The notes beneath the pieces are model-generated. The model had not been told where the DNA came from and made no database searches. It was given only the letters and a program-made list of their open reading frames with translations. A stretch of 64,000 bases of DNA from Mariniblastus sp. (GTDB lineage Bacteria; Planctomycetota; Planctomycetia; Pirellulales; Pirellulaceae): assembly GCA_029251085.1 (NCBI GenBank), contig JAQXDZ010000081.1, positions 219,417 to 283,416 of the forward strand. The letters run 5' to 3'. Made by a program: the position numbers and the translations under genes. Positions 26,731-34,678 of this stretch are shown in pieces (position 1 is the first letter of the stretch; every line of letters begins with the position of its first letter).

Positions 26731-27023
26731 AGCATTTCCTACATTTCGCTTTTTGATCTTCAAAAGATCGCAATTCACAAGACCGCACTTCAAACGTTTG
26801 ATCTACCTGCTCCCATGATAAAGAAATTCGGAGCTCGGCAACAGCAGCAAGACAAACGCCGCAATCGCTGATTAGCCCCCCTCAAGCAGCATTCGAGCAA
26901 TCCAATCTTTGATCCACATCGTGGTTCAAAGGGACTGCGGCAAGAATTTTCGAAAGTGAAACTTGTGCCGTTTGACCGGAATTGCGACAATTTGAAAAAT
27001 CGAACGCAACACTGGTAAATACT

Positions 27024-27947
27024 ATGAAAAACAGCAAGTACATCTGGATGAACGGCGAGATGGTTCCGTGGGAAAACGCTACCGTTCATGTCATGTCACA
27101 CGCACTCCATTATGGCTCAAGCGTGTTTGAAGGAATTCGCTGCTACGCGACCCCCAACGGGCGATGCATCTTCCGACTCAACGCTCACATCAAACGTTTT
27201 TTTAATTCTGCCAAATTATATCGCTACCCCCTCTCTTTTTCTATTTCCGAAATCGAAATGGGGTGTCGCGATTCCATCACTAAAAACGATCTTGAGACAG
27301 CCTACATTCGTCCGCTCGCATTTCTGGGAGCAGGCTCTCTCGGTGTAGTGCCCAACGAAGACGTCCCGACTGAGGTCATCATCGCGGCGATGGAATTTGG
27401 AACTTATCTTGGCGAAGAAGGGCTGAAAAACGGAATCGATGTTTGCGTTTCTTCCTGGGCCAGAACCACCAGTGCAGCATTGCCAGTCTTATCAAAAGCT
27501 GGTGGACATTATCTCAACGCACAACTCATCGGAGGTGAAGCGAGGAGAAATGGTTTTGCCGAAGGCATCTCGGTAACCGCGCGGGGGACGGTCAGCGAAG
27601 GGTCAGCTGAGAATATTTTTGTTGTCCGAGATGGTAAAATTTTCACGCCGCCACTCTCCGCTGCGATTCTCGACGGAATCACTCGCGACGCCGTTATAAC
27701 GCTGGCGCGACACCTCAATTTCGAAGTGATCGAACAAGAAATTCCACGGGAACTACTCTACGTCGCTGACGAAATTTTCTTGACAGGAACTGCTGCCGAA
27801 GTCACCCCCGTAAGGAGCGTGGATCGCATGGAAATTGGCTGCGGCTCCCGTGGACCAATCACTGAAGCACTGCAAAATGCCTTCTTTGGCCTATTTGACG
27901 GGACCACGCAGGACCAATGGAACTGGCTGGACTCGGTCGAATCTTAA
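27024..27947 (+). CDS. ilvE: Branched-chain amino acid aminotransferase
   Basis: A 307-residue class IV PLP aminotransferase, starting at the ATG at 27024. The frame is open to 26982, but the first 14 codons are not conserved in appearance. Motifs are the early WMNGEMVPWENATVHVMSH, LHYGSSVFEGIRCY, the PLP lysine at 158 in SKAGGHYLNAQL, then RGTVSEGSAENIFVV and FLTGTAAEVTPVRSVD. These match E. coli IlvE almost motif by motif. It transfers the amino group between glutamate and the keto acids of Val, Leu and Ile. The gene is divergent from the MOSC gene, with a gap of about 290 bases that should hold both promoters. Confidence 0.96.
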   Translation: MKNSKYIWMNGEMVPWENATVHVMSHALHYGSSVFEGIRCYATPNGRCIFRLNAHIKRFFNSAKLYRYPLSFSISEIEMGCRDSITKNDLETAYIRPLAFLGAGSLGVVPNEDVPTEVIIAAMEFGTYLGEEGLKNGIDVCVSSWARTTSAALPVLSKAGGHYLNAQLIGGEARRNGFAEGISVTARGTVSEGSAENIFVVRDGKIFTPPLSAAILDGITRDAVITLARHLNFEVIEQEIPRELLYVADEIFLTGTAAEVTPVRSVDRMEIGCGSRGPITEALQNAFFGLFDGTTQDQWNWLDSVES

Positions 27948-27977
27948 CCGGCGGCTCAGCCTTTCAACGGGTCCCGA

Positions 27978-29192
27978 TCAGGCAGCAAATCGGCGTGGGT
28001 AATTCCTCTCTGCATCGCTGGCCAAGTCTTGAATGGTTGGTCGGCGCTGGCGTTGTGTCTTCGCAGGAATCATCGATCGCATCGATTCCAGTTTCCCAAA
28101 ACACAACATCCGATCTCCCGCTTCCAACCGGCGTTTCAATCGCGGATTGGGAATCACCGTCGTACCACGGTAAAGAGTTAACACGTTAATGTCTTGCTCC
28201 AATAACCCTGATTCGTCAATGGTCTTTCCAACGAACTCTGACCCTTCGGGAACGTGTATCTCGGTAACGCCATACCCCTGGCTAACGGTCAACCGTTGTC
28301 GAATATCGATTTCGGGGAAGTCAACTTGTGCAGCCAAATAATCGATGACCGCTCCTGCGATATCGAGCTGTGTACAGCGCTCAATTCCTTCCAAACCAGG
28401 CGATGAATTAACCTCCATGATTTGCGGTCCGCAAGCCGATTCGAGCATATCCACTCCAGCTACCCGCAGGCCCATTATTTGAGCCGCTCGAACCGCAGTT
28501 CTCTCTTGTTCCGGTGTCAAATCGACAGCTTCGGTTCTCCCCCCGCGATGGACATTACTGCGAAACTCATTTCCCATTGCAATTCGGCGCATTGCGGCGA
28601 CTACACGATCTCCGACAACAAACGCTCGAATGTCTTGCCCACGACTTTCAGAAACAAATTTCTGAACCAAGACGTTTTGCCGCGTGCTCTGCATCGTTTC
28701 GATGATTGCTTCGGCAACCTTTTCTGTTTCCGCAAGAATCACTCCGACCCCTTGCGTACCTTCCAGCAACTTGATGACCACCGGAGCTCCGCCGATCCGC
28801 TCGATAGCCGGAAGCACATCCGTGCGGTTTTTCACAAACGTTGTTTGCGGCATCCCGATCTGATGCCTGCTTAAAATTTGCAACGCTCTTAATTTATCTC
28901 TCGAATTGGCGATTCCATGAGAACTATTGGCGGAAAAAACATCCATCTGTTCAAACTGCCTGACCACCGCCGTTCCAAATCGAGTGATCGAAGCAGCGAT
29001 CCGGGGAATGATCGCATCAAATTCGCCTAAACGCTGAGATTGATAAAACAACTGTGGGTTGCATTCAGCTAAATCAATGGAAAACTTGAGCGTGTCGAGA
29101 ATCTCTATCTCGTGCGCTCTCGCTTTGGCGGATTCGACCAATCTTCGCGTGCTATAACAGGTTGGCTGGCGTGAGATTATCGCGAGCTTCAT
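27978..29192 (-). CDS. RimK-like ATP-grasp ligase fused to a C-terminal RCK_C (TrkA-C) domain
   Basis: 404 residues from the ATG at 29192. The N-terminal 290 residues are a RimK-type ligase: MKLAIISRQP at the start, the IPRIAASITRFG segment, an ATP-grasp region with VVIKLLEGTQGVGVIL, and ending with DMLESACGPQIMEVNSSPGLEG-type metal and substrate residues (given in part). Residues about 305-380 form an RCK_C domain (YGVTEIHVPEGSEFVGKTI, GDRMLCFGK), a ligand-binding module of K+ channels and transporters. RimK adds glutamate to ribosomal protein S6 or makes poly-glutamate. The RCK_C part suggests control by a small ligand. Such fusions are known. The substrate here is open. It is convergent with ilvE. 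Confidence 0.88.
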   Translation of the reverse strand: MKLAIISRQPTCYSTRRLVESAKARAHEIEILDTLKFSIDLAECNPQLFYQSQRLGEFDAIIPRIAASITRFGTAVVRQFEQMDVFSANSSHGIANSRDKLRALQILSRHQIGMPQTTFVKNRTDVLPAIERIGGAPVVIKLLEGTQGVGVILAETEKVAEAIIETMQSTRQNVLVQKFVSESRGQDIRAFVVGDRVVAAMRRIAMGNEFRSNVHRGGRTEAVDLTPEQERTAVRAAQIMGLRVAGVDMLESACGPQIMEVNSSPGLEGIERCTQLDIAGAVIDYLAAQVDFPEIDIRQRLTVSQGYGVTEIHVPEGSEFVGKTIDESGLLEQDINVLTLYRGTTVIPNPRLKRRLEAGDRMLCFGKLESMRSMIPAKTQRQRRPTIQDLASDAERNYPRRFAA

Positions 29193-29403
29193 TCGAGAAA
29201 GCGTCCGGAAAGTTCGAAATTGCAACGGAAACAGGCTGGGAAATCACGCAACGGAAAGACTCTTGGCTTGGTTCAAATACAAATCATGTCCTTGATTTCC
29301 TTTATCCTGTTCGTCTGCCAAATGGCCTATTCTTGAACGGAATACTCAAAACGTTTTATCAATCAAAAAAAATTGGCATCGCCTAAATACTCAAACCAAA
29401 AGA

Positions 29404-29625
29404 TCAATAGTGAGGAGGCACTTCATCCTCCGCTTTCCGTTCCGACTCAGACTCCGAACTAGCCCGCAGACGACTCTCCAAACGCTCGATGATTAGTCTC
29501 ATTTTTTCTAGTCGCTGAACATTTTCCAGCACCACTTCGTTCAACGATTCGTAATCATTTTGCAAGTGCATCATCGAACTTTCCAATTCGGTAATGCGTT
29601 TTCTATTCCTCTCACTCTGGTCCAT
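29404..29625 (-). CDS. slyX: SlyX-like protein
   Basis: 73 residues, almost entirely one amphipathic coiled coil with heptads of Leu/Ile (RITELESSMMHLQNDYESL, and VQRLEKMRLIIERLESRLR). The C-terminal PPHY is the signature of SlyX proteins. The family has no firm function. It follows the metal permease gene by six bases on the same strand, so the two are co-transcribed. Confidence 0.85.
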   Translation of the reverse strand: MDQSERNRKRITELESSMMHLQNDYESLNEVVLENVQRLEKMRLIIERLESRLRASSESESERKAEDEVPPHY

Positions 29626-29631
29626 TCTATT

Positions 29632-30873
29632 TCACTTCCCTTGAAGTTGGTTCGTCGTTCGAAACCCTAACCGTTCAACACAATCAATTACCTCGCTCGG
29701 ATTCGGATCCCCCCAAATGGTTGCCGTTTCCGATTTTAAATCAACTACCACCTTCTGAACTCCATCTACCTGCTGCAACGAGGTTTCGACCCGCTGCACG
29801 CAATTACCACACGTCATTCCGGTGACATCTAAGGTCATTTCTCTAACATCTCCGTCGACTATTCGGTTTGCGGTGAAAAATCTTTTCAGATCAGCCGCCA
29901 CAAATTTGCCGACCAAAAACAAAAGTACAATCCCGCTAGCTATCTCCCAGACCGACAAAACGTGGTGATTCGCAACCATGCCCTGACTAACATCGGATAA
30001 CAAAAACCCATCAAACAGCCAAGCGACTCCGATACTGCCAACCAAAATGGTAACCAAATAAACAATTACCGATCTCCATCCAAACCGACCATAAATAACG
30101 CCAATCGTCGAGACATTCGTAGCTGGCCCAGCCATCAAAAAAACTAATGCTGCCGCCGGAGAGAGACCGCTTGAAACCAATGCCGCAGCAATTGGAACTG
30201 ACGCAGTTGCACAAACATACAGCGGAATCGATAGCAGCAATACGACCAAAATCGAAGGAAGCCAGCCCAAAGACTCCAGGTTTTGCACCCAAACCACTGG
30301 AAGGTATTGATTGATTAATGCCGAAACCAACACGCCGACAACCAGCCAAATCCATATTGACCGAAGAATTTCGACACTCGATTCTTTAAACCGATCCAAC
30401 CAGCTACGCCGTTGGGTTGGTCGATCAATAGAAACACACGGAAGAGCCCCCGCTTTGTCTACCGTCTCTGGCGAGAACGGAACCTCAGGTTCAACAAGAT
30501 CCAATAAACAACCACCGGCTAAACCAGTCACCGCAGCGGCAAGCATCTTTACTATTGCAAATGGCCAACCAAAAAAGGAAACGCTCACTAATACTGAGTC
30601 GACCCCCGTCTGCGGGGTGCTGATAAGAAAACCAAGAGCAGCGCCCTTGCTAGCTCCTTGCTGGCGTAAACCAACTCCAGCCGGAATGACACCGCATGAG
30701 CAAAGCGGTAGAGGAACCCCGAGCAGGACCGCTCGGAAGACTCCCGAATATCCGTGAAAACGCCTCCGAATCCAATCACTAGGAAGTAGAGCTCCCATGA
30801 GTCCAGAAATTAACATTCCCAAAAGAAGCCACGGAGCCAGTCTCGCCCAAATTGTCCAACAGTCTAAAAGCAT
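29632..30873 (-). CDS. SO_0444-type metal efflux permease with C-terminal heavy-metal-associated domain
   Basis: 413 residues. Residues 1-325 form a DUF318/ArsP_1-like permease of about eight to nine helices, with the diagnostic PLPLCSCGVIPAG motif (about residues 55-67) and a second half carrying IPLYVCATASVPIAAAL. This pseudo-repeat is the SO_0444 copper/zinc efflux type. After a final helix (about 310-330), residues 345-408 form an HMA domain with GMTCGNCVQ, the CxxC that binds Cu+ or other soft metals. It probably exports a metal, and the HMA tail would deliver it. Start MLLDCWTIWARLAPW is typical for the family. The ATG is not preceded by a strong ribosome site. Confidence 0.9.
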   Translation of the reverse strand: MLLDCWTIWARLAPWLLLGMLISGLMGALLPSDWIRRRFHGYSGVFRAVLLGVPLPLCSCGVIPAGVGLRQQGASKGAALGFLISTPQTGVDSVLVSVSFFGWPFAIVKMLAAAVTGLAGGCLLDLVEPEVPFSPETVDKAGALPCVSIDRPTQRRSWLDRFKESSVEILRSIWIWLVVGVLVSALINQYLPVVWVQNLESLGWLPSILVVLLLSIPLYVCATASVPIAAALVSSGLSPAAALVFLMAGPATNVSTIGVIYGRFGWRSVIVYLVTILVGSIGVAWLFDGFLLSDVSQGMVANHHVLSVWEIASGIVLLFLVGKFVAADLKRFFTANRIVDGDVREMTLDVTGMTCGNCVQRVETSLQQVDGVQKVVVDLKSETATIWGDPNPSEVIDCVERLGFRTTNQLQGK

Positions 30874-31309
30874 TTACTTATCTTAGCGGAATAAATCTCA
30901 TCACCTAGCTAAGCCAGCAAGAAACCGCTATCGCTCTGCTGGACAACCCAACTTCGGCCCAGAGCACTTCGAGAACTATCGGACGTTGCGGCAATTTTAA
31001 ACAAAACACAACGATTTATCGAGTTTCGGAGAGTTAGTGACGAATCGAACCAAATCCAAGGGACGACAGTGACGATAAATTCGTAAAGGCGTTGAACCAA
31101 TAGATTTACTGAGGACTCGTGTTTGAAATCAGTCCCCAGCCGTTAAACTTACCCTGAGATCCTAGATTCCAATGAACGCAAATCCAAGTCCTTTCCCAAC
31201 TAATCATGGAATCTCACCGGGGACATTGCATAGTTCGACGACACCCACTCGCAGGATCGCCGCAGCCTATCGAAATTCTTCCACGGAAACTTTTTTCATT
31301 TCGAATTAT
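30874..31309. other. Intergenic region between divergent genes
   Basis: About 435 bases between the metal permease (minus) and the serine acetyltransferase (plus). A frame from 31172 reads into the acetyltransferase but is poor in conserved-looking residues. A 63-codon minus frame at 30909-31100 is not convincing. Promoters must lie here, but none can be named. Confidence 0.4.
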
Positions 31310-32281
31310 ATGAAACCGCAATCTCCATCAGACAATCAAAACTCTGAGCAAACCCTTGATAAGGTTGCTGCGGAAATCCACGGATCGCTTGTATTTCCAA
31401 AATCATCTCACGTAGCGCCCATTCCCGAATTCGATTCTTTGGTTGACCTAATTTTGCGATTAAAAGCAATCGTCTACCCGGGATTCCGCTCAAATGAATC
31501 CTCCAGTGAAAAAGTGCTGGTTGGATTAAGATCGCAAATTGACGAAACGCATCAACTGATTTCTCGACAAATCGCCATTGCAATTGCTCGTCATTTTGAA
31601 GCTTGCGAGGATATGACCCTTCAGGATTGTGGGGGCAGTTCCTCTGGCAAACTCACGATGCCGGAAAACATCATAGAATTCAGCCAACGAATCTCGACCG
31701 ATTATATTCTTAAAATGCCGCAAATCCGGGCGTCTTTGTTGACCGATGTGAAAGCAGCATACGTCGGCGACCCCGCCTGCAAGAATTACGACGAAGTAAT
31801 CCTTTGCTACCCCGGATTAAGTGCGATTACCGTCCATCGACTCGCCCATGAACTTTACAAATTAAACGTCCCCTTCATCCCCAGGATGATGGCAGAGTGG
31901 GTCCACGGAGAAACAGGAGTCGACATCCACCCGGGAGCAACAATCGGCAACCACTTCTTCATTGACCACGGTACCGGGGTTGTGATTGGTGAAACCTGCG
32001 TCATTGGCGAGCACGTCAAAATCTATCAAGGGGTTACGCTGGGTGCCTTGAGTTTCCCACAGGACGAAATGGGCCAACTAGTACGCGATTCAAAGCGTCA
32101 CCCCACGATCGAAGACAATGTCGTTATCTACGCGAATGCGACCGTTTTAGGCGGCGAGACGGTCGTTGGCCGCGATTCTGTCGTCGGCTCGAGTGTTTGG
32201 CTGACCGAAAGCGTTGCCCCATCGACAACGGTCACCATGGAAAAACCCAAACTGAAGATCCGTAATCAGGTAGACAGCTAA
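31310..32281 (+). CDS. cysE: Serine O-acetyltransferase
   Basis: 323 residues from the ATG at 31310. An in-frame ATG at 31172 would add 46 residues that do not look like the family. The N-terminal part (about 1-180) is the helical SAT domain, with DVKAAYVGDPACKNYDEVI and the Pro-Gly-Leu helix. The C-terminal part is a left-handed beta-helix of hexapeptide repeats with the CysE signature HPGATIGNHFFIDHGTGVVI and GEHVKIYQGVTLGALS. It makes O-acetylserine from serine and acetyl-CoA, the first step of cysteine synthesis. No cysK is visible next to it. Confidence 0.93.
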   Translation: MKPQSPSDNQNSEQTLDKVAAEIHGSLVFPKSSHVAPIPEFDSLVDLILRLKAIVYPGFRSNESSSEKVLVGLRSQIDETHQLISRQIAIAIARHFEACEDMTLQDCGGSSSGKLTMPENIIEFSQRISTDYILKMPQIRASLLTDVKAAYVGDPACKNYDEVILCYPGLSAITVHRLAHELYKLNVPFIPRMMAEWVHGETGVDIHPGATIGNHFFIDHGTGVVIGETCVIGEHVKIYQGVTLGALSFPQDEMGQLVRDSKRHPTIEDNVVIYANATVLGGETVVGRDSVVGSSVWLTESVAPSTTVTMEKPKLKIRNQVDS

Positions 32282-32444
32282 AGCAGACGCGTCTCAAAAT
32301 CTCTACCATGCGATCCAACAGGTTGATATTGTCTACGAGCAAGAGTCGTGAGACAATTGCGCCAACCGAATGCGTGCGATTCAGATTAGCGTCATTCGTA
32401 TGATTCGAATCAATTTCCCAATTGTTATCTCTCTGGATTCTGAA

Positions 32445-33416
32445 ATGACCGATGCCATTTCCTCAACCGGTACTGAACGACTTCGGCAATGCTGGCTACA
32501 TGTCCATGTACCCAAAGCTGGAGGATCGACATTAAGACAATTGATGAATCGAAACTTTGGAAAAGGGTTTTACAACTCCAATTCTTTACTGGAAACAAAA
32601 CAATACACCCGTGACGATGTGAGCGAAATTATCCGCTGCCATCCCGGGGTTCAATGTCTGAGTGATCACAAACTCTCGCTCGACCTCCCATTTGAACATG
32701 AACATGCGGAAGTTTTTGCACTTAGCTATGTCCGCAATCCAGTGGATCGATTTATCTCAAGATATTTCTTCCATCGACATTTCGAAGAAGTAAATTGCAT
32801 TGCCCAGCGAATGAGCTTCCGTGAATTTGCCACCGCTGAATTAGTTCAACAGGAGGTTCACCCGCAAACCAATAGCCAGATCTACTTTCTCAATGGAGGC
32901 AAATCGTTCGACTCAATGGAGGTCATTGATCGGGCCATCGCCACTGGCAGAGCGTTTGTCTTTCCGATCGAGCGATTTGATGAATCCTGCATTTGCCTAG
33001 AGCAATTATACCCCACTGTTTTTTCCGACCTATCCTACGTTCGGGCGAATGTCTCCAAACGCGACGCAGACATCTCCCCAGCAGATCGAGAATTCGCATA
33101 TCGCTATCTAAAAATGGACGATGCTGTATTCGAAAGGGCAAATCAATTCCTCGATAATACACTTAACCAGGCGTTCTCAACCAAAGACCTTCGCGATTCG
33201 GCACTCGCGAGCTTTAAAGATCGATGCGCTCGACGATTCCACAATTTTTATCCGCCAGTCGCTCCCGGCGAACCCGTGCCACCCATTGGAACGATTCCCA
33301 AATTTCCAGCAGCAACGAAACCTTCGCCAGAGGTACCGCATGATCCCAACCATCCGGATAAGAAGGTCGAGCCCAAGGAAACCGTCGCCACGCTTCCAAC
33401 TCAGCCCACTGAATAA
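32445..33416 (+). CDS. Sulfotransferase family protein
   Basis: 323 residues from the ATG at 32445 (the frame is open to 32370). The PAPS-binding loop HVPKAGGSTLRQLM lies near the start. The second PAPS segment, LSYVRNPVDRFISRYFFHR, and an Asp/Glu-rich tail follow. The overall pattern is that of the bacterial heparan/carbohydrate-type sulfotransferases (Sulfotransfer_2 group). It should transfer sulfate to a glycan or similar acceptor, which cannot be named. The C-terminal 50 residues are a Pro/Lys/Thr-rich low-complexity tail outside the fold. It follows the acetyltransferase by 163 bases. Confidence 0.8.
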   Translation: MTDAISSTGTERLRQCWLHVHVPKAGGSTLRQLMNRNFGKGFYNSNSLLETKQYTRDDVSEIIRCHPGVQCLSDHKLSLDLPFEHEHAEVFALSYVRNPVDRFISRYFFHRHFEEVNCIAQRMSFREFATAELVQQEVHPQTNSQIYFLNGGKSFDSMEVIDRAIATGRAFVFPIERFDESCICLEQLYPTVFSDLSYVRANVSKRDADISPADREFAYRYLKMDDAVFERANQFLDNTLNQAFSTKDLRDSALASFKDRCARRFHNFYPPVAPGEPVPPIGTIPKFPAATKPSPEVPHDPNHPDKKVEPKETVATLPTQPTE

Positions 33417-33509
33417 GAGCCACTGAATAAGTCCAACCAGCCGGTTTCTAACTTCCAACCAACGCAACAAGCCCACCACCGGCAACTGCCACAATAAATT
33501 GAATATCGG

Positions 33510-34535
33510 CTAGAACCCCAAACCTTTAGTTTTTGTTTGCACGCGACAAATCCGATCGCTTGATGTGATGAACAGAGTGGATCCATCGCCCCCAAACGCA
33601 CAGTTCGCCGTTGGCTTGCCCATCATTAACCGCCCCAATAGCTTTCCGGTCGGTGAAATTACGAGTATCCCGCCCGGCCCCGATGCCCAGAGATTTCCCT
33701 GCACATCAACGCACATGCCATCCGGCATGCCCGGATCTCCTTGATTCGCATACTTGATGCTATTCAGAATCGTCTTTCCTTTTGCTGCCGTCGTCCCATC
33801 AGGTTTAATCGCGTAAGCGTTATAAATCGGAGCAGGGCGGTGCGATTGGGCCACGTACAAAGTCTTTTCATCGGGAGACAACGCAATCCCGTTAGGACGT
33901 TCCAGCTCTTTGGTCAACAGCGTCACCTCACCATCGACGCCAAGTCGGTACACCCCGCAATAATCAAGCTCCCGTTTGGACTCATCTCGCAATCCATACG
34001 GTGGATCGGTAAAGTAAATTGCACCGCTGGAATGAATGACCAAATCGTTAGGGCTGTTAAACCGTTTGCCTTCAAATTTATCTGCCAAGGTCGTTTTTGA
34101 ACCATCCGCTTCAACACGGTAAATTCGCCGATTACCATGATCGCAAACAACCAACCGGCCTTTTGCATCTGTCATCAGCCCGTTTGAGCCTGGCTCCTTT
34201 TCTCCATTCTTCCCCTCGTAACCACTGGGATCCATGAAAATCGAATGTCCGTTTTTGGGACTCCAACAGTGGATCTTATTTTGAGGTACATCTGAAAAAA
34301 GCAAGACACTTTTGTCTTTGATCCAGACCGGACCTTCCGACCACTGATACCCAGTCGTAAGGACTTCAATCGGACTTGTCGGATCGATCAAGTCTTTCAA
34401 TGAAGGATCGAGCACTTCGATACTTCCTACCGTCACTTGCTCGACAGCACCGTCCTGCGCATTGAGCAGCAAAGAAAGCGGCAGCGAACCTAACGCACAA
34501 ACCAGAACCCCTACACCAATTGAAAAACGCAACAT
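33510..34535 (-). CDS. SMP-30/gluconolactonase/LRE family protein, exported
   Basis: 341 residues from the ATG at 34535, chosen because GAGGTGG lies right upstream and the protein then begins with a signal peptide (MLRFSIGVGVLVCALGSLP). The open frame extends to 34775 but the extra 80 residues are not protein-like. The six-bladed propeller shows EGPVWIKDKSVLLFSDVP, SNGLMTDAKGRLVVCDHGN, NSPNDLVIHSSGAIYFTDPPYG and GIALSPDEKTLYVAQS, with Glu, Asn and Asp at metal-site positions. Family members hydrolyse sugar lactones or related esters. It probably works in the periplasm. Confidence 0.88.
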   Translation of the reverse strand: MLRFSIGVGVLVCALGSLPLSLLLNAQDGAVEQVTVGSIEVLDPSLKDLIDPTSPIEVLTTGYQWSEGPVWIKDKSVLLFSDVPQNKIHCWSPKNGHSIFMDPSGYEGKNGEKEPGSNGLMTDAKGRLVVCDHGNRRIYRVEADGSKTTLADKFEGKRFNSPNDLVIHSSGAIYFTDPPYGLRDESKRELDYCGVYRLGVDGEVTLLTKELERPNGIALSPDEKTLYVAQSHRPAPIYNAYAIKPDGTTAAKGKTILNSIKYANQGDPGMPDGMCVDVQGNLWASGPGGILVISPTGKLLGRLMMGKPTANCAFGGDGSTLFITSSDRICRVQTKTKGLGF

Positions 34536-34678
34536 CGAACCACCTCGACAATAAAACATTCGTAAGTCAAACGAAATAAAATTCAACACTGTTAGTCTAA
34601 CGACTCTAATTACGCATCGCATCCTTCCAATGGTTTTTCTCAAATTCCCGCCGCCAGAGATGCAAAACCAGCAGGATC

